DNA from: Bradyrhizobium nanningense
Lineage (GTDB): Bacteria > Pseudomonadota > Alphaproteobacteria > Rhizobiales > Xanthobacteraceae
Length of the DNA stretch: 64,000 bases
Assembly (NCBI RefSeq): GCF_004114535.1
Contig: NZ_LBJC01000007.1
Coordinates: 248,001 to 312,000, forward strand
Reading direction: 5' to 3'
In this document: in pieces, positions 41,910 through 50,712 of the stretch
Numbering within the stretch: the stretch's first letter is position 1
Layout of the letters: each line of letters begins with the position of its first letter
The notes under the pieces: generated by a model
The model's input: only the letters and a program-made list of their open reading frames with translations
Told to the model about the DNA's origin: nothing
Database searches by the model: none
Program-made: the position numbers and the translations under genes

Positions 41910-43646
41910 ATGGCGAAGATGCGCGGACTCCTGATTTCGGTCGGCCAGCACTCCGACAAGGGCCGCAAGCCGGTCAACCAGGATTTTCACGGCGTTCTGA
42001 TTCCGGAGGAGCCGCTGCTCGGCCTGAAAGGCATCGCAGCGGTCCTCGCCGACGGCATCTCGAGCAGCAGCGTGAGCCAGATCGCCAGCGAGTCGGCGGT
42101 CAAGAGCTTCCTGATGGACTATTACTGCACGTCGGAATCCTGGACGGTGAAAACGTCCGCCCGCCGCGTGCTCGACGCCACCAATTCCTGGCTGCACGCC
42201 CAGACGCGCAAGAGCCAATATGCCTATGACCGCGACAAGGGTTATGTCTGCACCCTCAGCGCCATGGTCATCAAGGCGACCACCGCGCACATCTTCCATG
42301 TCGGCGACTGCCGCATCTACCGCGTCGCCGGCAAGGCGCTCGAGCAACTGACCGACGATCACCGCATCATCGTGTCGTCGGAGCAGACCTATCTCGGCCG
42401 CGCGCTCGGCATCAATCCGCAACTCGAGATCGACTACCAGGCGTTCGAGGTCGAGGCCGGCGACACCTTCCTGCTGGCGACCGACGGCGCCTACGAATTC
42501 GTCGACGCGCGTTTCGTCACGAGCGCGCTGAACGAGCACGCAGCCGAGCTCGACGGGGCCGCGAAGGCGATCGTCGAGGAGGCCTACCGGCGCGGCAGCG
42601 ACGACAACATCACCGTCCAGATCATTCGCATCGACGCTGTGCCGCAGCGCGAGCCGGCCGGCATCTTCAATCAGACCTCGGAATTGCCGCTTCCCGCGCT
42701 GCCGGAGCCGCGGGCGATCTTCGACGGCTACCGGATCGTCCGCGAGATCCACGGCAGCAGCCGCAGCCATATCTACCTTGCCGTCGATACCGAGACCGAG
42801 CAGCCGGTTGCGCTCAAGCTGCCGTCAGTCGATCTGCGCGACAACGCCGCCTATCTCAAGCGTTTCCTGATGGAGGAGTGGATCGCGCGCCGGATCGACA
42901 GCCCGCATGTTCTCAAGCCGCTCTCACAATCGCGGCGCCGCAGCTATCTCTACGTCGCGATGGAATTCGTCGAGGGCCAGACCCTGAAGCAGTGGATGAC
43001 CGACAATCCGCGCCCCGATCTCGAAACCGTGCGCGGCATCATTGAGCAGATCGCCGCGGGGCTGCGCGCCTTCCATCGCATGGAGATGCTGCATCAGGAC
43101 CTCAGGCCCGACAACATCCTGATCGACAAGACCGGTACCGCGAAAATCATCGACTTCGGATCGGTCAGGGTCGCCGGCGTCGCCGAGGCCGCGCCGCCGG
43201 ACGAGGCCGACGAAATCCTGGGCACGATGCAGTACACGGCGCCGGAATATTTTCTCGGGCAAGGGGGCTCACCGCGCTCCGACATGTTTTCGCTGGCCGT
43301 GATCTGCTATCAGATGCTGACGGGAAAGCTTCCCTACGGCACCCAGATCGCCAGGATCCGCCGCAAGGCGGATGTGCGGCGGCTCAAATATCGCGCAGCC
43401 GACGACGACCGCAATGTCCCGGCCTGGGTCGACGGCGCGCTCCGGCGCGCACTGCATCCCGATCCCTACAAGCGGCATGAGGACCTCTCCGAGTTCATCT
43501 TCGAGCTACGCACGCCCAATCCGGCCTATCTCGACACGCGGATCACACCGCTGCTCGAGCGCAGCCCGCTGATGTTCTGGAAGCTGACCTCGGCGGCGCT
43601 TGCCTGCGCAGTCGTCGTGCTGCTGGCTCTGCTGCACGCGCGTTAG
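41910..43646 (+). CDS. Fused PP2C-type protein phosphatase and Ser/Thr protein kinase, membrane-tethered
   Basis: The protein has 578 residues. Residues about 5-242 are a PP2C phosphatase with metal-binding NQD (D25), ADG (D48), VGDCRIYR, TDG (D192) and SDDN (D231-D232). Residues about 273-535 are a eukaryotic-like kinase with ATP lysine K303, catalytic HQDLRPDN (D397, N402) and DFG (D415). The last 25 residues hold one membrane segment (about 556-575). It follows the formate/nitrite channel in one operon, and related fusions accompany nitrate/nitrite genes in pseudomonads. It probably controls nitrite transport or assimilation by reversible phosphorylation, but no substrate is known here. 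GTG 41907 and ATG 41919 are alternative starts. Confidence 0.9.
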   Translation: MAKMRGLLISVGQHSDKGRKPVNQDFHGVLIPEEPLLGLKGIAAVLADGISSSSVSQIASESAVKSFLMDYYCTSESWTVKTSARRVLDATNSWLHAQTRKSQYAYDRDKGYVCTLSAMVIKATTAHIFHVGDCRIYRVAGKALEQLTDDHRIIVSSEQTYLGRALGINPQLEIDYQAFEVEAGDTFLLATDGAYEFVDARFVTSALNEHAAELDGAAKAIVEEAYRRGSDDNITVQIIRIDAVPQREPAGIFNQTSELPLPALPEPRAIFDGYRIVREIHGSSRSHIYLAVDTETEQPVALKLPSVDLRDNAAYLKRFLMEEWIARRIDSPHVLKPLSQSRRRSYLYVAMEFVEGQTLKQWMTDNPRPDLETVRGIIEQIAAGLRAFHRMEMLHQDLRPDNILIDKTGTAKIIDFGSVRVAGVAEAAPPDEADEILGTMQYTAPEYFLGQGGSPRSDMFSLAVICYQMLTGKLPYGTQIARIRRKADVRRLKYRAADDDRNVPAWVDGALRRALHPDPYKRHEDLSEFIFELRTPNPAYLDTRITPLLERSPLMFWKLTSAALACAVVVLLALLHAR

Positions 43647-43700
43647 GACCTAAGGGCGGAAGCGTCAGGGTCTCCTAAATCAATCATTTGTCGGACGCGT

Positions 43701-43823
43701 TTATCGCCGCCGACTCTCCGCCAGCGTAATGACGCCCGCAGCCACTAGGACAATGACGATGACCGTGGCAAGCGCCTCCACCGAGACCAGGGTGTCGTAC
43801 CAGCTGTTCCAAAGCTCAAGCAT
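43701..43823 (-). CDS. 40-residue single-pass membrane protein
   Basis: A short frame opens MLELWNSWYDTLVSVEALAT and continues into a hydrophobic run rich in Val and Ile, ending in ESRRR. AGAGG lies 7 bases before the ATG. The charge pattern places the C-terminus in the cytoplasm. It is convergent with the phosphatase-kinase gene and I do not recognise a family. A good ribosome-binding site and a clean membrane segment argue that it is real. Confidence 0.6.
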   Translation of the reverse strand: MLELWNSWYDTLVSVEALATVIVIVLVAAGVITLAESRRR

Positions 43824-44107
43824 GCGCTGACCTCTATCGAGCGCACAGCCCACCAGCGCTGACATGCACTCTGTCAAAAGGACGCGTCTCCGCCTACAAG
43901 TACAATGCTACGTTTCGTCGCGTGTGTTTTGTTCGCGCGGCAGCGTGACCTGAGCCGGACGCTGCGCGCGAACATAGGTGTGGCCGTCGCGCAGTGAGAT
44001 CGCCCACGGCCATGTCGAAGATGCCGACTGACTGTGAAGTGGTTTACATTCCTGTGTTCTTGGCCGGGCTAATGTGGCGAAAGCTTCTTATTTGAAGGAG
44101 GCATCCA

Positions 44108-44314
44108 ATGTTCGCTGCAATCAAATGGAACTCCCGATATAGCGCTCGCGAATGGGTGATGATGGCTCGAGCGCTGGTCGTCCGACTCCGCACGTCGAAT
44201 GCAAACCGACAGGACGATGAAACCAAGCCAAGGCGGCCACCCTGGAAGCACTTCGACGACACCCATCATTGGGACGCTACCGCGGAGGAATGGGTTCCCA
44301 ATCGCGATCGATGA
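44108..44314 (+). CDS. Small hypothetical protein, 68 residues
   Basis: An excellent ribosome-binding site (GAAGGAGGCATCC) precedes MFAAIKWNSRYSAREWVMMA. The protein is basic in its middle part (RLRTSNANRQ) and ends in a His/Trp/Glu-rich tail (HHWDATAEEW). There is no membrane segment or known motif. It lies alone in a sparsely coding region. Confidence 0.6.
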   Translation: MFAAIKWNSRYSAREWVMMARALVVRLRTSNANRQDDETKPRRPPWKHFDDTHHWDATAEEWVPNRDR

Positions 44315-44463
44315 TAGTGCAACGCATTGTGCGTTGCGCAGGCGAGATCCGAGGCTTCAAGATTTTTCCCCTGACGGGCCCTGTCGAGCGGTGCGGCCAC
44401 GTCGACGCGAATGCCCCTGAACGGCGGTATCACGGACCGACGCGGTTGCCTCTAATTCCTGCC

Positions 44464-44610
44464 CTAATGGGCTTGATCGTAGGCCTGCAGGATCCGCACG
44501 AAATCTGCCATACTGGATCGATCTCGGTTTTTAGCCGCAGTCGCAACCTGAGTCTGGGACGCGGGGGCCGGCTGCCAGAACCGCATCAGAAGATCGGCGA
44601 TGTTTCTCAT
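44464..44610 (-). CDS. Small hypothetical protein, 48 residues
   Basis: The frame MRNIADLLMRFWQPAPAS... ends FVRILQAYDQAH, with GAGAG 6 bases before the ATG at 44610. The open frame extends to 44799, but the upstream part looks non-coding. I do not recognise a family, and amphipathic helices at both ends are plausible. The call is tentative. Confidence 0.45.
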   Translation of the reverse strand: MRNIADLLMRFWQPAPASQTQVATAAKNRDRSSMADFVRILQAYDQAH

Positions 44611-44681
44611 GGCGTACTCTCTGCACCAACCATGGCGGTAAGCATCAGTTGAGCGGCAAAGCGCCGCTGGATCGGGAGAAG

Positions 44682-44707
44682 GGCCGGCGGGCACTACGCC
44701 GCCGGCC
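44682..44707. terminator. Strong GC hairpin GGCCGGCGG/CCGCCGGCC
   Basis: A perfect 9-bp stem with an 8-base loop, followed by TTG on the plus strand. It lies in the 393-base gap 44611-45003, which otherwise holds only the tandem repeat at 44821-44868. It could end transcription from the small plus-strand gene or form part of a minus-strand leader. Confidence 0.45.
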
Positions 44708-44820
44708 TTGTCCCGCAACTGCCGGCTCGCAGGCCGGTTCCGTTGCTTTTCACTCTGGATATATCGGTAGCACCAAGCACTTGGTCGGCGCCATCGCACG
44801 CAGGTATGAAGTGGCCATAC

Positions 44821-44868
44821 TTAGGTAGACTTGGGCTTAGGTAGACTTGGGCTTAGGTAGACTTGGGC
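44821..44868. repeat. Perfect tandem repeat, 3 copies of a 16-base unit
   Basis: TTAGGTAGACTTGGGC occurs three times head to tail without a mismatch. The unit length is not a multiple of three, and no gene covers it. It is a small variable-number repeat candidate. Confidence 0.95.
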
Positions 44869-45003
44869 TGGTGTATCGGGATCAGTCGACCAAGTGTCGG
44901 TGTGGTCGCCGGCAGGAAATTAACCGAGCTCCGTGATTGCACCGCTTTCAAGAGCACAGCGGACGTCGTCCGCGCCCAGGCTGCCGCCCTTCCCAGCGGG
45001 CCC

Positions 45004-45921
45004 TCACGCCGGCTCTCCCGCCTTCACTCCCAGCGGCTTCGGCGCCATGCCGCCGCCGGGCTTGAGGTGGAATTCGTAGCTCATCAGGTGCCATTGCCCG
45101 TTCGCCTTGGTGCCGTCGGGCATCGTGGGGTCATTGCGCGGCTCGACCTTGGCGACGAGATCGTCTTTCACGCCGAACACCACGTCGGAATCGAGATATT
45201 TGTCGCCATCCATGAAGACGTGGGTGATCAGCGGCTCGTAGCCCTTCGCATTGACCAGGAAGTGCACATGCGCCGGGCGCATCGGATGGCGTCTGGTCTG
45301 CACGATCATCTCGCCGACCGGACCATCGGTCGGGATCGGATAGCTGCACGGCAGGATGGTGCGGAAGAAGAAGCGGCCATCATCATCGGTGATGAAGCGG
45401 GCCCGCGCCGAGGCGCCGACCTCGTCATAGTTGGCCTTTTGTGAATCGTAGAAGCCGTCATCATCGGCATGCCAGACGTCGACGGGGACGTTCGCGAGCG
45501 GCTTGCCCTTCAGATCCGTGACGCGGCTCCGCACGAACATCCGCTCGCCGGTCTGGTTGTTGGGGGAGATGTCGGTGCCGTGTGCGGTCACCTTGTGCTC
45601 GCCGACATAGAACGGGCCGAGCACCGTGGTCTCCGTGGCACCCTCGCGATCCCTGTGGTTGACGGCATCGACCAGCATGGAGACCCCGAGCACGTCGGAC
45701 AGCAGGATGAATTCCTGACGGGTGTCGGTACATTTCTGACCGGTTCGGGTCAGGAACTCGATGGCATATTCCCATTCCTCGAAGGTGAGACCTGTCTTGC
45801 TCACGTAATCGTGCAGCGACTTCACCAATTCCTGGAGCAGGAATTTTGCCCGCGGGTTCGGCGTGCTGTCGAAGCTCCGCACGACGGCTTCGGTGAGTTC
45901 GGTCTCGTTGAACTGGGTCAT
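45004..45921 (-). CDS. Intradiol ring-cleavage dioxygenase (catechol/hydroxyquinol 1,2-dioxygenase family)
   Basis: The protein has 305 residues from the ATG at 45921. A helical N-terminal dimerisation region is followed by the beta-sandwich catalytic domain beginning LGPFYVGEH. Iron ligands fit Tyr in DDGFYDSQ, Tyr in PCSYPIPTDGPVG, and the two His in RPAHVHFLV. It cleaves catechol or hydroxyquinol between the hydroxyls. An ATG at 45981 is also in frame but the conserved part begins after 45921. No downstream cycloisomerase or maleylacetate reductase is adjacent, so its pathway is unclear. Confidence 0.9.
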   Translation of the reverse strand: MTQFNETELTEAVVRSFDSTPNPRAKFLLQELVKSLHDYVSKTGLTFEEWEYAIEFLTRTGQKCTDTRQEFILLSDVLGVSMLVDAVNHRDREGATETTVLGPFYVGEHKVTAHGTDISPNNQTGERMFVRSRVTDLKGKPLANVPVDVWHADDDGFYDSQKANYDEVGASARARFITDDDGRFFFRTILPCSYPIPTDGPVGEMIVQTRRHPMRPAHVHFLVNAKGYEPLITHVFMDGDKYLDSDVVFGVKDDLVAKVEPRNDPTMPDGTKANGQWHLMSYEFHLKPGGGMAPKPLGVKAGEPA

Positions 45922-46087
45922 GATGCTGTGCTTCCCGTTTTCTGCTTTCGGATTCTCGGTTTTCTTGGAGCGTCCAGCCATAGAGGCTACACCAGCAGGC
46001 CAGCTGGAGTTAAGCGCAACCGGCTTGGAATAGGAGGGCGATTTCGGCTATCACGCTTACGACAAGAACCGTCCGAGGAACGTTCCC

Positions 46088-47362
46088 ATGCTAGCCCCCA
46101 CTCCTGCCTCCCCCGAATCCGTCGGCATGTCCCAGGCCGCGCTCGATCGCATCGATGCGCACCTGAAGAACCGTTACATTGATGCCGGCCGTTTCCCCGG
46201 AACCCACCTTTTGGTCTATCGTCGAGGCAAAGTGGTTCATAATTCGGTTCAGGGCCTGGCCGATGTCGAGCGCAAGGCGCCGGTGAAGGATGACACCATC
46301 TACCGCATCTATTCCATGACCAAGCCGCTCACCAGCGTCGCCTTCATGATGCTGGTCGAGCAAGGCCTCGTCGCGATTGACGAGCCCGTCGTCAAGTACA
46401 TTCCGGAATGGAAGGATCTCGGCGTCTTCGTCGCGGGCACCTACCCGGCCTTCCTGGCCCGGCCGCCGTCCCGGCCGATGCTGATCGTCGACCTCCTGCG
46501 TCATACCTCCGGCCTCACCTATGGCTTCCAGCAGCGCTCCAATGTCGACGCCGCCTATCGCACTGAAAAGATCGGCGAGGTCGAGAAGTCTGGCACACTC
46601 CAGACCATGATCGAGGGCCTGGCAAAGATCCCGCTGGAGTTCTCGCCGGGCGAGGCCTGGAACTACTCGGTCGCGACCGACGTGCTCGGCTATCTCGTTG
46701 GCAAGATCTCAGGCATGCCGTTCGAACAGTTTCTGAAGTCACGCATCCTCGATCCGCTCGGCATGACCGACACCGATTTCCATGTGCCGGCCTCGAAGGC
46801 CCATCGTTTCGCCGCCTGCTACTCGGCAGACCCCGGCGGCGGCATGACGTTCCACGCCGGCCAGCGGCGCGAAGGCTTGACGCTCCAAGATGACCCGGCG
46901 ACGAGCTCGTTCCTCACCCCGCCCTCCTTCATTTCCGGCGGCGGTGGCCTGTGCTCGACGGTCGCCGACTATCTCACCTTCTGCCGGGCCCTGCTCAACG
47001 GCGGCGAACTCGGCGGCGTCAGGCTGATCGGGCCGAAGACGCTGGCTCTGATGACGACCAACCACATTCCGGGCGGCCATGTGCTGCCGGAAGTGTCGCG
47101 CTCGCTGTTCTCGGAAGCCACCTATAACGGCATCGGCTTCGGCCTCGGCTTTGCCGTGACGATGCGCCCCGCAGAGACGCTGATCGCCGGCAGCCCCGGC
47201 GAATACAATTGGGGCGGTGCCGCCACCACCTCGTTCTGGATCGATCCGGCCGAAGAGCTGATCGCGATCTTCATGACCCAGGTGCTGCCGTCGAGCGCCT
47301 ACCCGATCCGGCGCGAGCTGCGCAGCATGGTCTACGCCGCGATCACCGAGAGCAACCTTTAG
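46088..47362 (+). CDS. Beta-lactamase-fold serine hydrolase (class C/esterase type)
   Basis: The protein has 424 residues. The nucleophile motif is YSMTKPLTS (S76-x-x-K79), with YSV at 193-195 in the place of the YxN motif. HTSGLTYGF and the C-terminal GEYNWGGAATTSFWIDP are typical of the esterase EstB/penicillin-binding-like branch. No signal peptide is visible, so a cytoplasmic esterase or lactamase-like role is likely. GAGGAACG precedes the ATG. It is divergent from the dioxygenase and convergent with the second TRAP operon. Confidence 0.88.
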   Translation: MLAPTPASPESVGMSQAALDRIDAHLKNRYIDAGRFPGTHLLVYRRGKVVHNSVQGLADVERKAPVKDDTIYRIYSMTKPLTSVAFMMLVEQGLVAIDEPVVKYIPEWKDLGVFVAGTYPAFLARPPSRPMLIVDLLRHTSGLTYGFQQRSNVDAAYRTEKIGEVEKSGTLQTMIEGLAKIPLEFSPGEAWNYSVATDVLGYLVGKISGMPFEQFLKSRILDPLGMTDTDFHVPASKAHRFAACYSADPGGGMTFHAGQRREGLTLQDDPATSSFLTPPSFISGGGGLCSTVADYLTFCRALLNGGELGGVRLIGPKTLALMTTNHIPGGHVLPEVSRSLFSEATYNGIGFGLGFAVTMRPAETLIAGSPGEYNWGGAATTSFWIDPAEELIAIFMTQVLPSSAYPIRRELRSMVYAAITESNL

Positions 47363-47428
47363 CCAATTGGCTCGATCCCGCGGCAGTCGTCCGCGGGATC
47401 GCACTCTGGGAAGCTCATTTGCCAGCGC

Positions 47429-48748
47429 TCATTTGAGCATTTCCGGCACGATCAGACGCGGCAGGAACAGCGACACGCTCGGCCAGACGATGACGGCCGC
47501 GAGCACGAGCAGCATCGGGATCAGCATGATCACCGTGTCCTTTAGCGCATAGCGCAGTCGTACGCCCGCGATCGAACAGGCGATCATCAGACAGAGGCCA
47601 TAGGGTGGCGTCACCAGTCCGAAGGCCAGCGACACGATGGAAATGATCGCGAACTGGACCGGATGGAGATCGACGGACTTGGCGAGCGGCTCCAGCACGG
47701 TGCCGACGATGATGATGGCCGGGATGGCGTCGAGAAAGCAGCCCACCACCAGAAAGCAGAAGGAGATGAAGAAGCCGGCCGTGACGGCGCCCATGCCCCA
47801 GGTCGAGACGTTGGCCAGCAGCTCTTGCGGGATCTTGTAATAGGCGAGCAGCCAGCCGAACGCGCTGGCCGTGCCGACGCAAAACAGCGCCACGCCGGCG
47901 AGGCGCCCGGTGTCGAGCAAGGCCTTGTACAACTCGCGGGCTCCTGTCTCGCGGTAGAAGAACGCCGAGAGCACCACGGAATAGAGCACCGCAACGCAGG
48001 CGGATTCGGTTGCGGTGAACCAGCCGAGCAGAATGCCGCCAACGATGATGAACGGCGTCATCAGCGCCGGTATCGACTTCCAGATCGCGCATCGCATCTC
48101 GACCCAGGTCGCCTTCGGATAGGTCGGGTAGCCGCGGCGCACTGCATAGACGTGCACCGTCGCCATCTGCGCGCCCGCGATCAGCAGACCCGGCACGATT
48201 CCGGCCAGATACATCGCCGCGATCGATGTGGAGATCAGTCCGCCCCACACGATCATGAGGATCGACGGCGGGATGATGACCGCCAGAACCGCCGACACCG
48301 CCGTGATCGCGATCGAGAACGATAGGTCGTAGCCTTCCTTGGTCTGGGCATCGATGAAGATCTTGGACTGGCTCGCCGCATCGGCCGTGGAGGAGCCCGA
48401 AATGCCGGCAAAGAACACCGACAGCACGACGTTGATCTGCGCCAGGGATCCCGGCCAATGCCCGACCATCGAGCGCGACAGCGCCACCAGGCGGTCGGTA
48501 ATGCCGCCGATGCTCATCAGGTTCGCCGTCAGCAGGAAGAACGGCACCGCCAGCAGGATGAATGAATTGTAGGCATTGAAGGTTTCCTGCGCGAGCATCA
48601 TCAAAGACAGATGCGGCTCGATCAGCAGGATCGGCACGCAGGCAAGGCCAAGCGCGAAAGCCACCGGCACGCGCACGATGAGCAGGCCGACGAAGACTCC
48701 GAACAGCACCATCGCGGCCTGTCCGGCAGAGAGTACATTTCCGCTCAT
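47429..48748 (-). CDS. dctM: TRAP transporter large permease (DctM), second system
   Basis: The protein has 439 residues and about 12 membrane segments. DctM features include GISGSSTADAASQSKIFIDAQ and PPSILMIVWGG. It overlaps dctQ by 4 bases and completes a dctP-dctQ-dctM set. The substrate is unknown, and the neighbouring intradiol dioxygenase and hydrolase make an aromatic or ester-derived acid possible. Confidence 0.92.
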   Translation of the reverse strand: MSGNVLSAGQAAMVLFGVFVGLLIVRVPVAFALGLACVPILLIEPHLSLMMLAQETFNAYNSFILLAVPFFLLTANLMSIGGITDRLVALSRSMVGHWPGSLAQINVVLSVFFAGISGSSTADAASQSKIFIDAQTKEGYDLSFSIAITAVSAVLAVIIPPSILMIVWGGLISTSIAAMYLAGIVPGLLIAGAQMATVHVYAVRRGYPTYPKATWVEMRCAIWKSIPALMTPFIIVGGILLGWFTATESACVAVLYSVVLSAFFYRETGARELYKALLDTGRLAGVALFCVGTASAFGWLLAYYKIPQELLANVSTWGMGAVTAGFFISFCFLVVGCFLDAIPAIIIVGTVLEPLAKSVDLHPVQFAIISIVSLAFGLVTPPYGLCLMIACSIAGVRLRYALKDTVIMLIPMLLVLAAVIVWPSVSLFLPRLIVPEMLK

Positions 48749-49260
48749 CGCCTCGCCCCAACCAGAACGCGCATTTCATCGATGATCTGTTCGCCCGCGA
48801 AGACGATCCACGTTATCCCAGCAACGGGCCAGGCGACGTGAATCAGCCAAAGCGGCAGATCGGCCAGCTCCGACGTCCTGTTCCAGGCGAAGCGAGTGAA
48901 CTCGAGACCAGCCGTTACGAATACCAGCGCCAGCGCCAGCACGCCGAGACGCGCGATGATCCGCACCGCAGCCTCCGACCGCCGCGACAGATCGGGCCAC
49001 ACGTCGACCTCGAAATGCTGCGCTTCGCGCACGCCGACCATGGCGCCGATCATGATCGTCCAGATAAACAGGAAACGCGCCATTTCCTCCGTCCAGATGT
49101 AAGAGGGAATGAAGGGCGTGTAGCGTGAGACGATTTGCAGCGTGACCGGAACGATCAGGACGCCGACGCAGGCGGCCAGCAGGAATTCCAGCAATTTCGC
49201 ATAGGCCGCCGATACGCGGCGCCACAGCGACGGTGTGGACGGGACGGGCATGTCAGGCAT
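48745..49260 (-). CDS. dctQ: TRAP transporter small permease (DctQ), second system
   Basis: The protein has 171 residues with four membrane segments and the DctQ signature WTEEMARFLFIWTIMIGAMVG. The frame opens with a GTG at 49290, but the ATG at 49260 has GGAG at the right distance. It lies 84 bases after dctP and overlaps dctM. Confidence 0.9.
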   Translation of the reverse strand: MPDMPVPSTPSLWRRVSAAYAKLLEFLLAACVGVLIVPVTLQIVSRYTPFIPSYIWTEEMARFLFIWTIMIGAMVGVREAQHFEVDVWPDLSRRSEAAVRIIARLGVLALALVFVTAGLEFTRFAWNRTSELADLPLWLIHVAWPVAGITWIVFAGEQIIDEMRVLVGARR

Positions 49261-49344
49261 TGGGGCTCCGTGCGGCAGCTCATCCGCCACGTCCGGGCAA
49301 GAAGCGGGGCTTGCCCGGAGATGCTGTCGGCGGACGCAAAGATC

Positions 49345-50343
49345 TCAGACGACGTTGATCTTCTCGAAAATGCCTTCCGCGCCGATTTCCTTGGCGTAGG
49401 CGGCCATCACGGGGTCGGCGAGCTTCTTCATGGCATCCCGCTCCTCGAAGGGGACGCGCTTGAGCTTGCCGGCCTTCTCGAGCGTGTCGAGCTTGACGAC
49501 CTCCTCGCTCGACTCGAGCTGACGGCCGTAATCGCCGGCCTCCTTGCCGGCCTTCATGATCGCGTCCTGCAGATCCTTCGGCAAGGTCTTCAGCGTCTTC
49601 ACCGAGAAGCAGATCGGCCGGATCGACACCGCGTGCTGGGTCAGGCTGAGATGTGGAGCGACCTCGTAGAACTTCATCGCCTCAACGCCGGCCGCCTCGT
49701 TTTCGCCGGCCGCTATCACACCGTTCTGGATCGCGTTGTAGATCTCGTTATAGGCGATCACTGTCGGGCTCATGCCAACCGCCGCGAAGGTCTTCGACCA
49801 GATCGGCGCGCCCTGCACGCGAACCTTGAGCCCCTTGAGGTCAGCAAGGTTCTTGAGCGGCTTGTTGGCGAAGATGTTGCGGATGCCGCCGCCGGAATAA
49901 CCGATCAGGACGACCTCGGCTTTCGCCGCGACTTCGTCGGCGATCGGCGCCAGGATATTGGCTTCGACCACCTTGTTCATGTGATCGATTCCCTTGAACA
50001 CGAAGGGCGCGTCGATGAACGGAGCCGCCTTGGCGAAGGTCGACATGTGGGCAGGCGAGACGATGCCGTAATCGACCGCCTTGCCCTGCGACATGTACTC
50101 GAAATACTGCTTCTCGAGGCCGAGCGAGGAGTTCTTGTGCAGGGTGAAATTGACCGGCTTGCCGTAATATTTCTTCACCAACTCCTCGAACCGGAGCAGC
50201 GCCCGGTTGAAGGCATGGTCATCGTTGAACTGGACTGCGCCGTTCAGCGTGATCGGCGCTTGCGCCTTGAGGATCGACGGCATGCCGAGCGTAGCCGCCG
50301 CAGTGGTCGCGCCGATACCAGCGAGAAATGATCTTCGCTTCAT
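49345..50343 (-). CDS. dctP: TRAP transporter substrate-binding protein (DctP), second system
   Basis: The protein has 332 residues. The N-terminus MKRRSFLAGIGATTAAATLG has a twin-arginine-like signal. The conserved LKGLKVRVQGAPIWSKTFAAVG holds the carboxylate-binding Arg, and NGVIAAGENEAAGVEAMKF follows. GGGAGGGGAG precedes the ATG at 50343. The open frame to 50589 is not supported. It is the first gene of the second TRAP operon, and its ligand is not known. Confidence 0.9.
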   Translation of the reverse strand: MKRRSFLAGIGATTAAATLGMPSILKAQAPITLNGAVQFNDDHAFNRALLRFEELVKKYYGKPVNFTLHKNSSLGLEKQYFEYMSQGKAVDYGIVSPAHMSTFAKAAPFIDAPFVFKGIDHMNKVVEANILAPIADEVAAKAEVVLIGYSGGGIRNIFANKPLKNLADLKGLKVRVQGAPIWSKTFAAVGMSPTVIAYNEIYNAIQNGVIAAGENEAAGVEAMKFYEVAPHLSLTQHAVSIRPICFSVKTLKTLPKDLQDAIMKAGKEAGDYGRQLESSEEVVKLDTLEKAGKLKRVPFEERDAMKKLADPVMAAYAKEIGAEGIFEKINVV

Positions 50344-50619
50344 CGTCTCCCCTCCCTTTGATGCTCCGACCCTGTCGCCGGGGCGTGAGCGCAGCCGGCC
50401 TGCGGCTTGCGAGGGGAAGCGTATGAAAAACCTCAGCGGGACGGAAGTCATTTCGCCTGGGCTGGAGGTACTCCTTCGTCGCAGGGCTACCCACCACGAG
50501 CTGTTGCACCGCAACTCGCGCGCCCCTGCGGGCACGCGGTTCGACTGCTTCTTCAAAGATCCGAAGACTGGCGGACCTGTGCGCTGCACGCACAGGCCCG
50601 CTCGCCGTCTACTGCAGGC

Positions 50620-50700
50620 CTAGTGCATATGGCCGATCAGATAAATGCCGCCGCCGATCACCAGCACGGCCGGCACTGCCCACAAGATGAAGACTGGCAT
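50620..50700 (-). CDS. 26-residue membrane peptide
   Basis: A tiny frame opens MPVFILWAVPAVLVIGGGI and ends in GHMH, with GAGGGGG before the ATG. Almost the whole peptide is one membrane span. It lies 12 bases downstream of the small secreted protein on the same strand, so it may be co-transcribed. No family is recognised. Confidence 0.55.
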   Translation of the reverse strand: MPVFILWAVPAVLVIGGGIYLIGHMH

Positions 50701-50712
50701 TTGTCGTCCCCC

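Noticed and set aside
44269..44652. A 127-codon plus-strand frame in the sparsely coding region
   Set aside because: It overlaps the better-supported 68-residue gene and the opposite small frame, and it has no clear ribosome-binding site.
44821..44868. Tandem repeat considered as a CRISPR remnant
   Set aside because: The units are directly adjacent without spacers, are only 16 bases long, and no cas genes are present.
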